Source: Methylobrevis albus (GTDB lineage Bacteria > Pseudomonadota > Alphaproteobacteria > Rhizobiales > Pleomorphomonadaceae). Taken from it: DNA of 64,000 nt. The stretch's first letter is position 1, and every line of letters starts with the position of its first letter. The stretch lies in contig NZ_JADZLT010000040.1 in assembly GCF_015904235.1 (NCBI RefSeq), forward strand, positions 62,001 to 126,000, in the 5' to 3' direction. Below are positions 54,480 to 63,600 of this stretch, piece after piece. Both the position numbers and the translations under genes were made by a program. The notes under the pieces were generated by a model. It made no database searches and was not told where the DNA came from. It saw only the letters and a program-made list of their open reading frames with translations.

Positions 54480-56897
54480 TCACAGCGCCGTCACGAAACT
54501 ATCCACCACCCGCTTCTGCCCCGCGCGGTCAAAATCCACCGTCAGCTTGTTGCCGTCGACGGACGACACCGTGCCGTTGCCGAACTTCTGGTGGAAGACG
54601 CGGGCGCCCACTGTGAAGCGGGGGTCGCCGCCGACGACGCTGCGGGCGATCAGTTCGCCTTCGATCTGGCGGATGCGCGGGCGCTCGCCGCCGGGGGTGG
54701 CAAAGCCCGTGGTGCCGGCGGCCTTGTTGGCGCGGGCGCGCTGCCAGCCGGGGGTCTCGTAGGTCGAGTTGAAGCTGCCGCGGTTGTCGAAGCGGCTGGC
54801 GCCATAGGCGCCGACGGTGTCGAGGCCGTAGCCGCCGTAGCGGTTCTGCTGCTCGACCACCTCGACGTGGGCGTCGGGCAGTTCGTCGAGGAAGCGCGAG
54901 GGGATCGACGACTGCCAGCTGCCGTGGATGCGGCGGTTGGAGGCGAACCAGATCTTGGCACGGTGTTTCGCGCGCGTGATCCCGACATAGGCGAGGCGGC
55001 GCTCCTCCTCGAGCCCGGCGCGGCCGTTCTCGTCGAGGGCGCGCTGGTGCGGGAAGAGGCCCTCTTCCCAGCCGGGCAGGAACACGGTGTCGAACTCCAG
55101 CCCCTTCGCCGAATGCAGCGTCATGATCGAGACGGCGTCGGCGGAGGCATCCTGGTCGCGGTCCATCACCAGCGAGATGTGCTCGAGGAAGCCGGCGAGC
55201 GATTCGAAGTCCTGCATGGAGCGGATCAGCTCCTTCAGGTTTTCCAGCCGCCCCGGCGCCTCGGCCGAGCGGTCCTTCTGCCACATCTCGGTGTAGCCGC
55301 TCTCCTCGAGGATGATCTCGGCGAGCTCGGTGTGCGGCAGGTGCTCGAGTTGCTCGCGCCAGCGCGCGAAGCTCTGCATCAGGTCGCGCAGCGCGGTGCG
55401 GGCCTTGCCCTTCAGCTCCTCGGTCTCGACGAGGTGACCGGCGGCGGCGGTGAGCGGCACGCGGTTGGCGCGGCCATAGGCGTGCAGGATCTGGATCGAC
55501 GCGTCGCCGAGGCCGCGGCGCGGCGTGTTGACGATGCGCTCGAAGGCGAGGTCGTCGGCCGGCTGGGCGACGATGCGGAAATAGGCGAGGGCGTCGCGGA
55601 TCTCGAGCCGCTCGTAGAAGCGCGGGCCGCCGACGACGCGGTAGGGCACGCCGAGCGTGACGAAGCGGTCTTCGAACTCGCGCATCTGGAACGAGGCGCG
55701 CACCAGGATCGCGATCTGGTTGAGGCTGTGGCCGCCGCGCTGCAGCCGCTCGATCTCGTCGCCGATCGAGCGGGCTTCCTCCTCGGAATCCCAGGCGGCG
55801 GCGACGCAGACCTTCTCGGCCTCGGGGTCCTCGTTCTCGGTGAACAGCGTCTTGCCGAGCCGCGCCTCGTTGTGGGCGATGAGGTGGGAGGCGGAAGCGA
55901 GGATGTGGGCGGTGGAGCGGTAGTTGCGCTCGAGCCGGATCACCTTGGCGCCGGGAAAATCCTTCTCGAAGCGCAGGATGTTGTCGACTTCCGCGCCGCG
56001 CCAGCCGTAGATCGACTGGTCGTCGTCGCCGACGCAGCAGATGTTCTTCGAGCCCTGCGCCAGCAGCCGCAGCCAGAGGTACTGGACGACGTTGGTGTCC
56101 TGATACTCGTCGACGAGCACGAAGCGGAAGCGGCGGTGATAGTCGGCGAGCACGTCGGGGTTCTCGCAGAAGAGCCGCAGCGTTTCCATCAAAAGGTCGC
56201 CGAAGTCGGTGGCGTTCAGCACCTTCAGCCGGTCCTGATAGTCGGCGTAGAGCTTGCGGCCGAGGCCGTTGCCGAACGAGCGCGCCTCGCCCTCGCCGAT
56301 GTCCTTCGGGCCGAGGCCGCGGTTCTTCCAGCTGTCGACGAGGCCGGCGAACTGGCGCGCCGGCCAGCGCTTCTCGTCGATACCCTCGGCCTGGATCAAC
56401 TGCTTCATCAGGCGGATCTGGTCGTCGGTGTCGAGGATCGAGAAATCCGAGCGCAGGCCGACGAGCTCGGCATGGCGGCGCAGGATCTTGACGCCGATCG
56501 AGTGGAAGGTGCCGAGCCAAGGCATGCCCTCGACGGCGCCGCCGACGAGGTGGCCGATGCGCTCCTTCATCTCGCGCGCCGCCCGGTTGGTGAAGGTGAC
56601 GGCGAGGATCTGCGAGGGGAAGGCGCGGCCGGTGGCGAGGATGTGGGCGATGCGGGTCGTCAGCACCCGCGTCTTGCCGGTGCCGGCGCCGGCGAGCACC
56701 AGGAGCGGCCCGTCGATCGTGAGGATCGCGTCGCGCTGCTCGGGATTGAGGTTGTCGAGGTAGCTCGCGGGGCGCGCGGCGCCCATGGCGCGCGCGGCGA
56801 TGCCGCCGGCGCGCGGCGGCGCGGCGCCGTGGTCCTCGAACGGGGCGGCGTCGGCGGTCGCGCGGTCGTCCGCGCGCGGGATCGGATGATTCGACAT
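54480..56897 (-). CDS. uvrD: DNA helicase II, UvrD/Rep family
   Basis: An 805-residue SF1 3'-5' DNA helicase for mismatch and nucleotide excision repair. Motif I LVLAGAGTGKTRVLTTRI, motif II FVLVDEYQDTN, motif III CCVGDDDQSIYGWRGA, motif IV RLERNYRST, motif V VSIMTLHSAKGLEFDTVFLPGWEEGLFPHQRAL, and motif VI ERRLAYVGITRAK are all present. The C-terminal tail has a Tudor-like VFHQKFGNGTVSSVDGNKLTVDFDRAGQKRVV segment, as in UvrD. ATG 56897 is the likely start; the frame extends back seven residues to 56918. Intact. Confidence 0.95.
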   Translation of the reverse strand: MSNHPIPRADDRATADAAPFEDHGAAPPRAGGIAARAMGAARPASYLDNLNPEQRDAILTIDGPLLVLAGAGTGKTRVLTTRIAHILATGRAFPSQILAVTFTNRAAREMKERIGHLVGGAVEGMPWLGTFHSIGVKILRRHAELVGLRSDFSILDTDDQIRLMKQLIQAEGIDEKRWPARQFAGLVDSWKNRGLGPKDIGEGEARSFGNGLGRKLYADYQDRLKVLNATDFGDLLMETLRLFCENPDVLADYHRRFRFVLVDEYQDTNVVQYLWLRLLAQGSKNICCVGDDDQSIYGWRGAEVDNILRFEKDFPGAKVIRLERNYRSTAHILASASHLIAHNEARLGKTLFTENEDPEAEKVCVAAAWDSEEEARSIGDEIERLQRGGHSLNQIAILVRASFQMREFEDRFVTLGVPYRVVGGPRFYERLEIRDALAYFRIVAQPADDLAFERIVNTPRRGLGDASIQILHAYGRANRVPLTAAAGHLVETEELKGKARTALRDLMQSFARWREQLEHLPHTELAEIILEESGYTEMWQKDRSAEAPGRLENLKELIRSMQDFESLAGFLEHISLVMDRDQDASADAVSIMTLHSAKGLEFDTVFLPGWEEGLFPHQRALDENGRAGLEEERRLAYVGITRAKHRAKIWFASNRRIHGSWQSSIPSRFLDELPDAHVEVVEQQNRYGGYGLDTVGAYGASRFDNRGSFNSTYETPGWQRARANKAAGTTGFATPGGERPRIRQIEGELIARSVVGGDPRFTVGARVFHQKFGNGTVSSVDGNKLTVDFDRAGQKRVVDSFVTAL

Positions 56898-56954
56898 GGC
56901 CGAACAATAGAGCAACATGAGGGCCGAAGGGAGGCGGTCGGCCGCGGTGTACGC

Positions 56955-57938
56955 TCAAGGGCCGGCGGAGGGATCCGGGGCTGCCGCCGCGGGGGCGTTC
57001 ACCCGTTCGGTGGCATAGCCGGCGGCGCCGAGCATCGCCTGCACGCTGTCCGGACCGACGAGGTGAGCCGCGCCGACGGCGACGAACACGACCTCGTCCT
57101 CCTCGCCCTCGAGAATACGGACGAGGCGGTCGATCCAGACCCGGTTGCGGCGCGGCAGCAGCACCTCGTAGGCTTCCTCGCTTTCGTCTTTCAGTTCGTT
57201 GACGACCGTCTGCTCGATGCCCGCCACGTCGCCGGCGAGCCACTGGTCCAGCATCCGGCCCAGCACCGCCTCGGTGTCGCCGATCTGCTCCAGCGTGCCC
57301 ATCAGCAGGCCGAGCTCGGTCTCCGCATCGAGGTTGCCGAAGATGCCGAACTGGTCCTTCGCGGTCTCGAGCCCGGAGCGCGGCATGAAGCTTTGGGCCG
57401 CTTCCCGCAGGAGCTGGATCTCGACGCCGCGGCCGGCGTCGAACCCCGCCTTGGCAAACGCCGCATTGTACAGGGTGAAGGCCGCAAGCCAGGGCCGCAG
57501 CGGCTCGAGGGTGGTGAAGTCGACGCCCCAGTCGGCGGCGGCCTTCTGCACGCGGCGCAGGTCGTCCGGGTTGAGGCGGCGGCTCAGCGGCAGGTCCGGG
57601 CTGGTGCCGTGGAAGGCCATCGCCGTGACCCCGCTGTCGCGGCCGATGTCGATCTCGAAGATGATGCTCTCGCTTTCGGCGAATGCGGCGTCGATCGCCG
57701 GACTGCGCCAGTCCGCCTCCGGCGGCAGCGCGTGCATCGTGCCGAAGAGATAGACCCGCGCATGCTCGCTCTCGACTTTCCAAAGCGCCGGCTCGGCGGC
57801 GGCGGGGGCGGCGAGCGCCGCGAAGGCGGAGGCGGCCAGCGCCACGGCCGCCGTGCGGAGCGACCGCCGGGCAGGGCGGCCCGGGGAAGACGAAGACAGG
57901 GTGGGCGAAGACTGGGAAGGGTTCGTCACGTCGGACAT
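56955..57938 (-). CDS. TraB/GumN family protein, copy 1
   Basis: A 327-residue exported protein of the TraB/GumN family, proteins related to heme-binding and proposed metalloprotease-like enzymes. It has a signal peptide (about residues 25-48, ...APAAAEPALW), the motif YLFGTMHALPP and a C-terminal VFVAVGAAHLVGPDSV. The two histidines (GTMH and AAH) are present. ATG 57938 is the natural start; longer frame to 58070 is disfavoured. It lies next to a divergent paralogue (58067-58984); the two arose by duplication. Function unknown. Confidence 0.85.
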   Translation of the reverse strand: MSDVTNPSQSSPTLSSSSPGRPARRSLRTAAVALAASAFAALAAPAAAEPALWKVESEHARVYLFGTMHALPPEADWRSPAIDAAFAESESIIFEIDIGRDSGVTAMAFHGTSPDLPLSRRLNPDDLRRVQKAAADWGVDFTTLEPLRPWLAAFTLYNAAFAKAGFDAGRGVEIQLLREAAQSFMPRSGLETAKDQFGIFGNLDAETELGLLMGTLEQIGDTEAVLGRMLDQWLAGDVAGIEQTVVNELKDESEEAYEVLLPRRNRVWIDRLVRILEGEEDEVVFVAVGAAHLVGPDSVQAMLGAAGYATERVNAPAAAAPDPSAGP

Positions 57939-58066
57939 GCGCTCCGCCCCGCGCAACCGCGACGGCCGGCGGGCGCTGCAACGGCAACGTGCATCGCCGC
58001 GGCGATCCTGTCGAGCCCCCGGCGTCATGCCACGTCGCAGCCGGATCGGCCGGCCGCCGCCGCTTG

Positions 58067-58984
58067 TCACCTCGCAGCGGTTTCCGGCACGCGCTCCACC
58101 GCGAAACCGGCGGCCGCCAGCCGCGCCTTGATGCCATCCGCGCCGAAGAGGTGCCGGCTCGGCACGGCAACGAAGACCCGATCGAATGCGCCGTCACCCC
58201 GCAGGATCGCGACCAGTCGGCGGGCCCACGTCGCACTCCGCCGGGCGACCATCACGTCCCAGCCGACCGGCCCGAAGAAGCCCCGCTCCGTCGCATTGCT
58301 CCTTTCGAGGCCGATCTCGTCGCCTTCGAGCCAGGCGCCTGCAAATTCGCGATGGGACTCGACGGATTTGGTCAGGTTCCTGATCACACGGCTGAGGATC
58401 TCGATCTCTCCGGCGCGCGGCATTGCCGCGAAGGCCTCGATGACTTCAATGTAATTCTCGAACCCATCCGTCGGCATTCGGCCTTCGCGATCAGGCGATT
58501 GAGGATTCGCAGCCCACTCAAATCCGGCTTTCTCGATCGCAGCGGATTTGACGAGCTCGCCAGCGAACCACGGACGGACGCGATTAAGGGCAGGCATCCG
58601 GTATCCGAGATGTTCCGCAATGAACTGGAGTTTCACGAAATCCAACGGATGGAGCATGTCGCTGAGCATCTCGCCGGATAGGTGTGTGTACAGGTAAGAC
58701 TCGTACTTCGGACTTTCCTTATTGGGATCATCCACCATCAGCAGCATCTGGCTGTCGCTCAACGCAGCGGTCAATTCTGGAAAGCCCCAGTCGGTGCCGG
58801 GCGGAAGCAGGTCGATGGTGCCGAACAGGTAGATCGTCCGCTGTCCGCTCTGGACCTTCCAGAGCGGCGGGGCCGCGGCGGCGGCAGTCGCGATCACGGC
58901 AAAGGCCATGGTGGCAACTGCGACGGCCAACGCCGCCCATGTCGCGCGCACCCCAACGCCCCCCGGTCGTCCACTTCCGGTCAT
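58067..58984 (-). CDS. TraB/GumN family protein, copy 2 (divergent)
   Basis: A 305-residue exported paralogue of the preceding gene. Signal peptide is about residues 12-37. The first motif has changed from GTMH to GTID (IYLFGTIDLLPPGTDWG), so the conserved histidine is lost, and the C-terminal motif reads VAVPSRHLFGADGI instead of VAVGAAHLVG. The middle part is longer in loops and AT-richer. It may have lost the ancestral activity or gained a new one. Upstream of copy 1 on the same strand with 128 bases between; possibly one operon. Confidence 0.82.
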   Translation of the reverse strand: MTGSGRPGGVGVRATWAALAVAVATMAFAVIATAAAAAPPLWKVQSGQRTIYLFGTIDLLPPGTDWGFPELTAALSDSQMLLMVDDPNKESPKYESYLYTHLSGEMLSDMLHPLDFVKLQFIAEHLGYRMPALNRVRPWFAGELVKSAAIEKAGFEWAANPQSPDREGRMPTDGFENYIEVIEAFAAMPRAGEIEILSRVIRNLTKSVESHREFAGAWLEGDEIGLERSNATERGFFGPVGWDVMVARRSATWARRLVAILRGDGAFDRVFVAVPSRHLFGADGIKARLAAAGFAVERVPETAAR

Positions 58985-59158
58985 GCTGCTGCCTCGCCCC
59001 TTCCGGCCGCTTGCATCGCAGGATGAAACCGGAACGCGAAGGCGTCCAGCCCCGGGATATCAGCGATCGTCCCGATCTCCTGCGGCCGCCCGGCCGACGA
59101 CAGGCCGGCGTCCATTTGCTAGGTTCGCCCCGAGAGGCGTCGAGGCAGGGAGCCGGGA

Positions 59159-60562
59159 ATGGAGTCGGGCAGCGTCAGGAGCATAGGGTCCGCCGACCGC
59201 CGCGAGGCGGCCCTCGGCGAACTCGCCGGTCGCTTCGGTGCGCGGTTCAGCCGGGCGCAGGCGCTGCGCGAGCAGCACGGGCACACGATGTCGCGGCAGG
59301 CGAACCAGCCGCCGGATGCGGTGGTGTTCGCCGAGAGCACCGAGGATGTCGTCGCCGTGGTGCGGACCTCGGCCGCTGCCGGCCTGCCGGTGATTCCCTT
59401 CGGCACGGGGACGTCGCTGGAGGGGCACGTCAACGCGCCGTTCGGCGGGGTGTCGCTCGATCTTTCGCGCATGGACCGGCTGGTCGCGGTGCACGCCGAC
59501 GATCTCGACTGCGTCGTGGGACCGGGGATCACGCGCAAGGCGCTGAACCTGCAGCTGCGCGACACGGGCCTCTTTTTCCCGATCGATCCCGGCGCCGACG
59601 CCAGCCTCGGCGGCATGGCCGCGACGCGGGCGTCGGGCACCAATGCCGTGCGCTACGGCACGATGAAGGACAACGTGCTGGCGCTCGAGGTGGTGCTCGC
59701 GTCCGGCGAGGTGATCCGCACCGGCAGCCGCGCGCGAAAATCCTCCACCGGCTACGATCTCACCCGGCTCTTCGTCGGCGCGGAAGGCACGCTCGGCGTC
59801 ATCACCGAGTTGACGCTCAAGCTCTACGGCATCCCGGAAGAAATCGCCGGCGGCGTCTGCCCGTTCGCGTCCGTGGAGGATGCCTGCCGGGCGGTGATCC
59901 TGACGATCCAGAGCGGCATTCCGGTGGCGCGGATCGAGCTGCTCGACGCGCTGCAGGTCAAGGCGGTCAACGCCTATTCGAAGCTCGACCTCGCCGAGAC
60001 GCCGACGCTGTTTGTCGAATTCCACGGCTCCAAGGCCGGCGTCGCCGAGCAGGCGGAGAATTTCGGTGCGATCGCCGCCGAATTCGGCGGCGGACCGTTC
60101 GCCTGGGCGACGAAGCCTGAGGAGCGCAGCCGGTTGTGGCAGGCGCGGCACGACGTCTACTGGGCGACGCTGGCGCTCCGGCCCGGCGCACGGGTCTCGG
60201 CGACCGACGTCTGCGTGCCGATCTCGGCGCTTGCGGCTTGCGTCGGCGAGACGGTGCGTGACATGGTTTCCGCCAAGATCGTGGCGCCGCTCGTCGGGCA
60301 CGTCGGCGACGGAAACTTCCACATGCAGGTGCTGACCGATCCGGGCGACCGGGACGAGAACGCCCGCGCCGACGCCTTCATCGAGCGGCTGGCACGACGG
60401 GCGATCGCGATGGGCGGCACGGCATCTGGGGAACACGGCGTCGGCCAGGCGAAGCTCAAGTACCTCGAGGCCGAGCATGGCGCGGCGCTCGGGGTGATGC
60501 GGCAGATCAAGCGGGCGCTCGATCCGGATGGCATCATGAACCCGGGCAAGTTGCCCGGCTGA
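59159..60562 (+). CDS. FAD-linked oxidase, D-lactate dehydrogenase-like
   Basis: A 467-residue flavoprotein of the GlcD/LDHD group. The FAD-binding PP-loop region is seen in VIPFGTGTSLEGHVNAPFGGVSLDLSRMDRLV, with ADASLGGMAATRASGTNAVRYGTMKDNVL and GAEGTLGVITELTLKLYG; the C-terminal oxidase domain has GHVGDGNFHMQVL (metal/substrate histidines) and TASGEHGVGQAKLKYL. It probably oxidises D-lactate or a related 2-hydroxy acid, giving electrons to cytochrome c or quinone. The substrate is inferred. It is divergent from the TraB pair. Confidence 0.88.
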   Translation: MESGSVRSIGSADRREAALGELAGRFGARFSRAQALREQHGHTMSRQANQPPDAVVFAESTEDVVAVVRTSAAAGLPVIPFGTGTSLEGHVNAPFGGVSLDLSRMDRLVAVHADDLDCVVGPGITRKALNLQLRDTGLFFPIDPGADASLGGMAATRASGTNAVRYGTMKDNVLALEVVLASGEVIRTGSRARKSSTGYDLTRLFVGAEGTLGVITELTLKLYGIPEEIAGGVCPFASVEDACRAVILTIQSGIPVARIELLDALQVKAVNAYSKLDLAETPTLFVEFHGSKAGVAEQAENFGAIAAEFGGGPFAWATKPEERSRLWQARHDVYWATLALRPGARVSATDVCVPISALAACVGETVRDMVSAKIVAPLVGHVGDGNFHMQVLTDPGDRDENARADAFIERLARRAIAMGGTASGEHGVGQAKLKYLEAEHGAALGVMRQIKRALDPDGIMNPGKLPG

Positions 60563-60653
60563 GCGGGCCGGTGCAACGGTCGCAAGGTACGGCGGCCGCG
60601 GCAGGCCCCGGAACCGGCGACCGCGCCCGGCAACCGCGGATGGAGGCGGGATC

Positions 60654-63600
60654 CTGAATCAGCTTTACTTCGGTATCGGTGTCGCGATCGTGCTGGCGTT
60701 GCTGACGGCGCTGGTCGGGCCGCAGTTCGTCGACTGGAACGCCTTCCGCTCGAGCTTCGAGGAGCAGGCCGAAGCGATTCTCGGCCATCCGGTCGAGGTC
60801 GCCGGCAGCGCCGACGCGCAACTGCTGCCCGTGCCCTCGCTCACCTTCACCGACGTGCGCGTCGGCGGCGACGGCGACGAACCGCTGATGACCGTCGGCC
60901 GCTTCGCCGTGCGCGTCGAGCTGTTCCCGCTGATGAGCGGCGAGATCCGCGTGCTCGACATGACGCTCGACGAGCCGGTCGTCAACGCGCGCCTCACCGA
61001 GGACGGCGACTTCGCCTGGCTCTCCACCGACGTCGGCCGCAGCGTCGATCCGAAGAAGGTCGTGCTCGAAAAGGTCGAGATCCGCGGTGGCCGCGTCGTC
61101 GTGTCCGACGAGCGGCGCGGCGACGTCTATGTCGTCTCCGGCATCGACGCCCATGTCGACGCACGCAGCCTCGCCGGCCCCTACAAGGTCGACGGCACCG
61201 CGATGTTCGGCGACGTGCCGGCGCGGATCCAGGCGGCGACCGGCGAGCCCGACGCGGAAGGCCGCCTCAGGGTCACCGCCGAGATGCTGCCGGTGAACCG
61301 GCCGCTGTCGATCGCCGTCGACGGCATCGTGGCCGGCAAGGACGGCCGGCCGACCTATGCCGGCACGCTGGCGCTGCGCCGCGTCGTCCCGGCGCAGGGG
61401 GCGGGCGACGGCGAACCGCCGGCGCCGATGCATGTCTCGGCGAAGTTCGAGCTCGACCCGCTGCGGCTGCTGCTGAAGGAGGGCGAGTTCCGCTACGGCC
61501 CGGAGGACCGGCCGATCGTGGTGACGGGGGCGGCCAACGTCACCTTCGCCGACGAGCCGTTCTTCGACGCGGTGCTGTCGTCGCGGCAAGTCGATATCGA
61601 CCGGGCGCTGGGCGGCGGGGCGCAGGCGCCCGTCGCGGCGCAAGACGCCATCGCGGCGCTGGGGGCAACGCTCGCGGCGCTGCCCAAGCCGCCGCTGCCC
61701 GGCCGGCTCGGCTTCGACAGCCCGGGCTTCGTCGTCGGCGGCAACGTGATCCAGGAGGTGCGCTTCGACGTCGAGACCGCCGAGAACGGCTGGTCGATCG
61801 AGCAGTTCGACGCGCGGCTGCCGGGCCGCAGCAGCTTCGCCGCGGCCGGCGACATCGACCTTTCCGGCGCCGCCCCCCGCTTCACCGGCACGGTGACGCT
61901 GCGCTCTGAGCAGCCCTCGACGCTGATCGGCTGGTGGCAGCCCGACGCCGGCAGCGGCCGCATCGACGCGTTCAGCGCCAGCGCCTGGCTCGACGTCGGC
62001 GCGAGCGGCGCGCTGCTCCGCGACATCGACGCGACGGCCGGCGAGACGCGGCTGCGCGGCCAGGTGCGCTGGCGCCCGCCGGCCGCCGCGGGCGAGAAGC
62101 GCGAGATCGCCGTCGATCTCGGCGCCGACGTCCTGAACTACGACGCGGTGCGCGCGATCGCAGGCATCGTCGCCGGCCGCGATCCGGCGGCGACGCTGAA
62201 GGAAAGCCGCATCGCGCTGAAGCTCGGCGCCGCAAGGCTCGACGTCGGGGCGCTCGCCGTCGGCGGCGTCGACGTCGACGCGGTGCTCGACGGCGGGTCG
62301 ATGCAGATCGAGCGGCTGCGGCTCGCCGATGTCGGCGGCGCCGCGCTCTCCGCCTCCGGCCGGATCGCCGACCTTGCGACGGCGCCGGACGGCGACATCG
62401 AGGCGCGCCTCACCGGCGACCGGCTCGGCGGCGTCGCGACGCTGCTCCGCGCCGTGCTGCCGGACAGCCCGGCCGCAGACTTCTTTGCAACCGCGGCACC
62501 CGTGCTCGCCCCGGTCGACGTTTCGGGCAGCATCCGCGCCCGGGCGCGGGGCGGGGCCACCGCGCTCGACATGCGCATCGACGGCACGGCGGGCGCGACC
62601 CGCGTCACCGCCGACGTCGGCTTCGACGGCCGCGTCGACGACTGGCGCGCCGCGCGTCTCAATGTCAGCGCCGCGATCGAGGGGCCGAACGGTGCCCGGA
62701 TGATGCGCCAGCTCGGCTTCGACGTCGCCGACGACGGCAGCGCGGGGGCCGGCTCGGCGCGGCTCACCTTCGAGGGCGAGCCGCAGGACGGGCTTGACCT
62801 CGACCTCTCCGCCCGCCTCGGCGCGACGGCGGCCTCGGCGACCGGCCGGCTGGCGCTGCCCGAGGCCGGGCCGTCGGGCCGTCTCGCGCTCAGCTTCGAA
62901 AGCGATGACGCCGGGCCGATCCTCGCGCTCGCCGGGCCGCGCTTTGCGAGCCTGACCCGGTCGCTGCCGGCCAATCTCACCGCCACAGTGGAACTCGACG
63001 GCAGCCGGCTGGCGGCGACCGGGATCGACGGCCGCGTCGTCGGCACCACAACGGCCGGTGCCCTGACGCTGGACCGCGCGCCGGCGCGGCCGGTGGTGAC
63101 CGGCGAACTCGACCTCGGCGCGCTGTCGCTCGAGGGCCTGCTCGAACTCAGCCTCGGCAGCGGCGTGCTGGAGCCGCCGGTGGAGGCGGGAGAGAGCTGG
63201 TCGGAGATCCCGTTCGGCGCCGGCCTGCTGGAGGGCATCGACGGCGACATCGCGCTGCGCAGCGCAGCGCTGGAGATCGCCGACGGGCTCACCCTCGACG
63301 GCGCGACGCTGCGCCTGCGCAATGCGGCGAGCGGCTTTGCCCTCGACGACATCGCGGGGGGCTGGCGCGGTGGCCGGGCCGGCGGCTCGATCGGCATCGC
63401 GCGCGGCGCCGACGGCACCGTCCGGCTGAAAGGCACGGGCAGCCTCGCGGGTGCGGCGCTCGACGAGATCGTCTGGCGCCGCGGCGGGCGGGCGGTCGCG
63501 ACCGGCGCGCTCGACCTGTCGTTCGAGGCGGAAGGTAGCGGCCGGACGCTGGCCGGCGTCGTTTCCGGGCTCGGCGGCGGCGGCACGTTCCGGGTCGGCG

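Noticed and set aside
54529..58236. A 1235-codon open frame antisense or overlapping uvrD and the TraB genes
   Set aside because: It is the out-of-frame shadow of two real genes in high-GC DNA, extremely rich in arginine and proline, and has no family resemblance.
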